From the NCBI GenBank assembly GCA_900769555.1, contig CAAGHA010000046.1, positions 1 through 50,599 of the forward strand: 50,599 nucleotides of DNA, given 5' to 3'. The translations under genes and the position numbers were made by a program. Under the pieces are notes generated by a model. It was not told where the DNA came from and did no database searches. It was given only the letters and a program-made list of their open reading frames with translations. The first letter of the stretch is position 1; each line of letters begins with the position of its first letter. Positions 50,476 to 50,599 of this stretch are shown here, piece by piece. The stretch is from Bacteroidales bacterium (GTDB lineage Bacteria > Bacteroidota > Bacteroidia > Bacteroidales > Paludibacteraceae).

Positions 50476-50599
50476 ATTTCCGGTGGGAAAGATTTGAAAA
50501 TATACTATCTTTGTGGTATGGAACAGCGTAAAAAGAAGATAGAAGATCCGTTAAAATTGTTGTTACCAAGTGTAATATACGATTATTTTGAGTTGGTAC
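50476..50599 (+). mobile_element. Left end of an ISAon1-type insertion sequence (truncated by window end)
   Basis: A CACCG-TAAATTTC-CGGTG inverted repeat near 50469-50486 marks the likely IS end. TATCTTTG (50506-50513) is a -7 element 5 bp before the ATG at 50518. The exact outer boundary may be up to 20 bp further left, inside the small gene. Confidence 0.55.
50518..50599 (+). CDS. ISAon1-family transposase, N-terminal fragment
   Basis: The ATG at 50518 opens a frame that runs to the window end: MEQRKKKIEDPLKLLLPS, then VIYDYFELV. The LLLP...YDYFE pattern is the start of the short N-terminal protein of ISAon1-type transposases in Bacteroidota. Only 27 residues are visible, so the family call is tentative. 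The window probably ends here because the IS is repeated in the genome. Confidence 0.55.
   Translation, partial: MEQRKKKIEDPLKLLLPSVIYDYFELV

Overview
The window is AT-rich DNA that reads as a member of the Bacteroidota, most likely an anaerobic Bacteroidales. The evidence is Bacteroidota-type promoters (TTTG about 19 bp upstream of TAnnTTTG), three secreted proteins ending in type IX secretion (T9SS)-like sorting domains, a serine palmitoyltransferase of the sphingolipid pathway, and lineage-typical families (DUF4834, DUF3078, DUF2339, BspA-type LRR, small outer-membrane barrels). It looks like a complete contig: the left edge lies inside an aberrant tRNA-Gly and the right edge inside the first codons of an ISAon1-type transposase. 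Both are repeats of the kind that break assemblies.

Layout. 0-17.7 kb is housekeeping: carboxynorspermidine decarboxylase, UvrD/PcrA helicase, FtsB/DivIC-like protein, AlaX-like tRNA editing factor, a metallo-beta-lactamase hydrolase, an rRNA m5C methyltransferase, then a tight leftward operon (MauE/thioredoxin fusion, hisA, hisI, ftsE, metF, DUF4834, gpmI). Next come alaS and, divergently, an M23 peptidase, a MerR regulator and a TRIC channel. The his genes are odd: hisI has no hisE domain, and no hisF lies between hisA and hisI.

17.9-26.9 kb is the most interesting metabolic region. A T9SS cargo protein is followed by a compact four-gene operon: an ATP-grasp enzyme, a CDP-alcohol phosphatidyltransferase, an LPG-synthase/flippase-like membrane protein and a HAD-like protein. 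Then come a GH5 lipoprotein, myo-inositol-phosphate synthase and serine palmitoyltransferase. Together these suggest an inositol-lipid/sphingolipid head-group pathway with unassigned components.

27-34 kb holds a GH74 xyloglucanase-like T9SS cargo, then an oxidative-stress island: a PerR-type regulator with a palindromic operator on its own promoter, reverse rubrerythrin, flavodiiron protein and endonuclease IV. A 342-bp MITE-like element with 20-bp terminal inverted repeats follows directly. 34.5-41.4 kb is mainly envelope genes on the minus strand: two paralogous small barrels, a porin / radical SAM / BspA-LRR set, a HAD phosphatase and a DUF3078 barrel. 41.6-50.6 kb carries a giant DUF2339 membrane protein, a decayed IS982-type transposase, a multidomain GH43 T9SS cargo, five tandem 33-bp palindromic repeats in front of a DUF4143 ATPase, a small hypothetical gene and the truncated IS.

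All assignments come from reading protein motifs and DNA patterns by eye. No database search, structure prediction or composition calculation was run.
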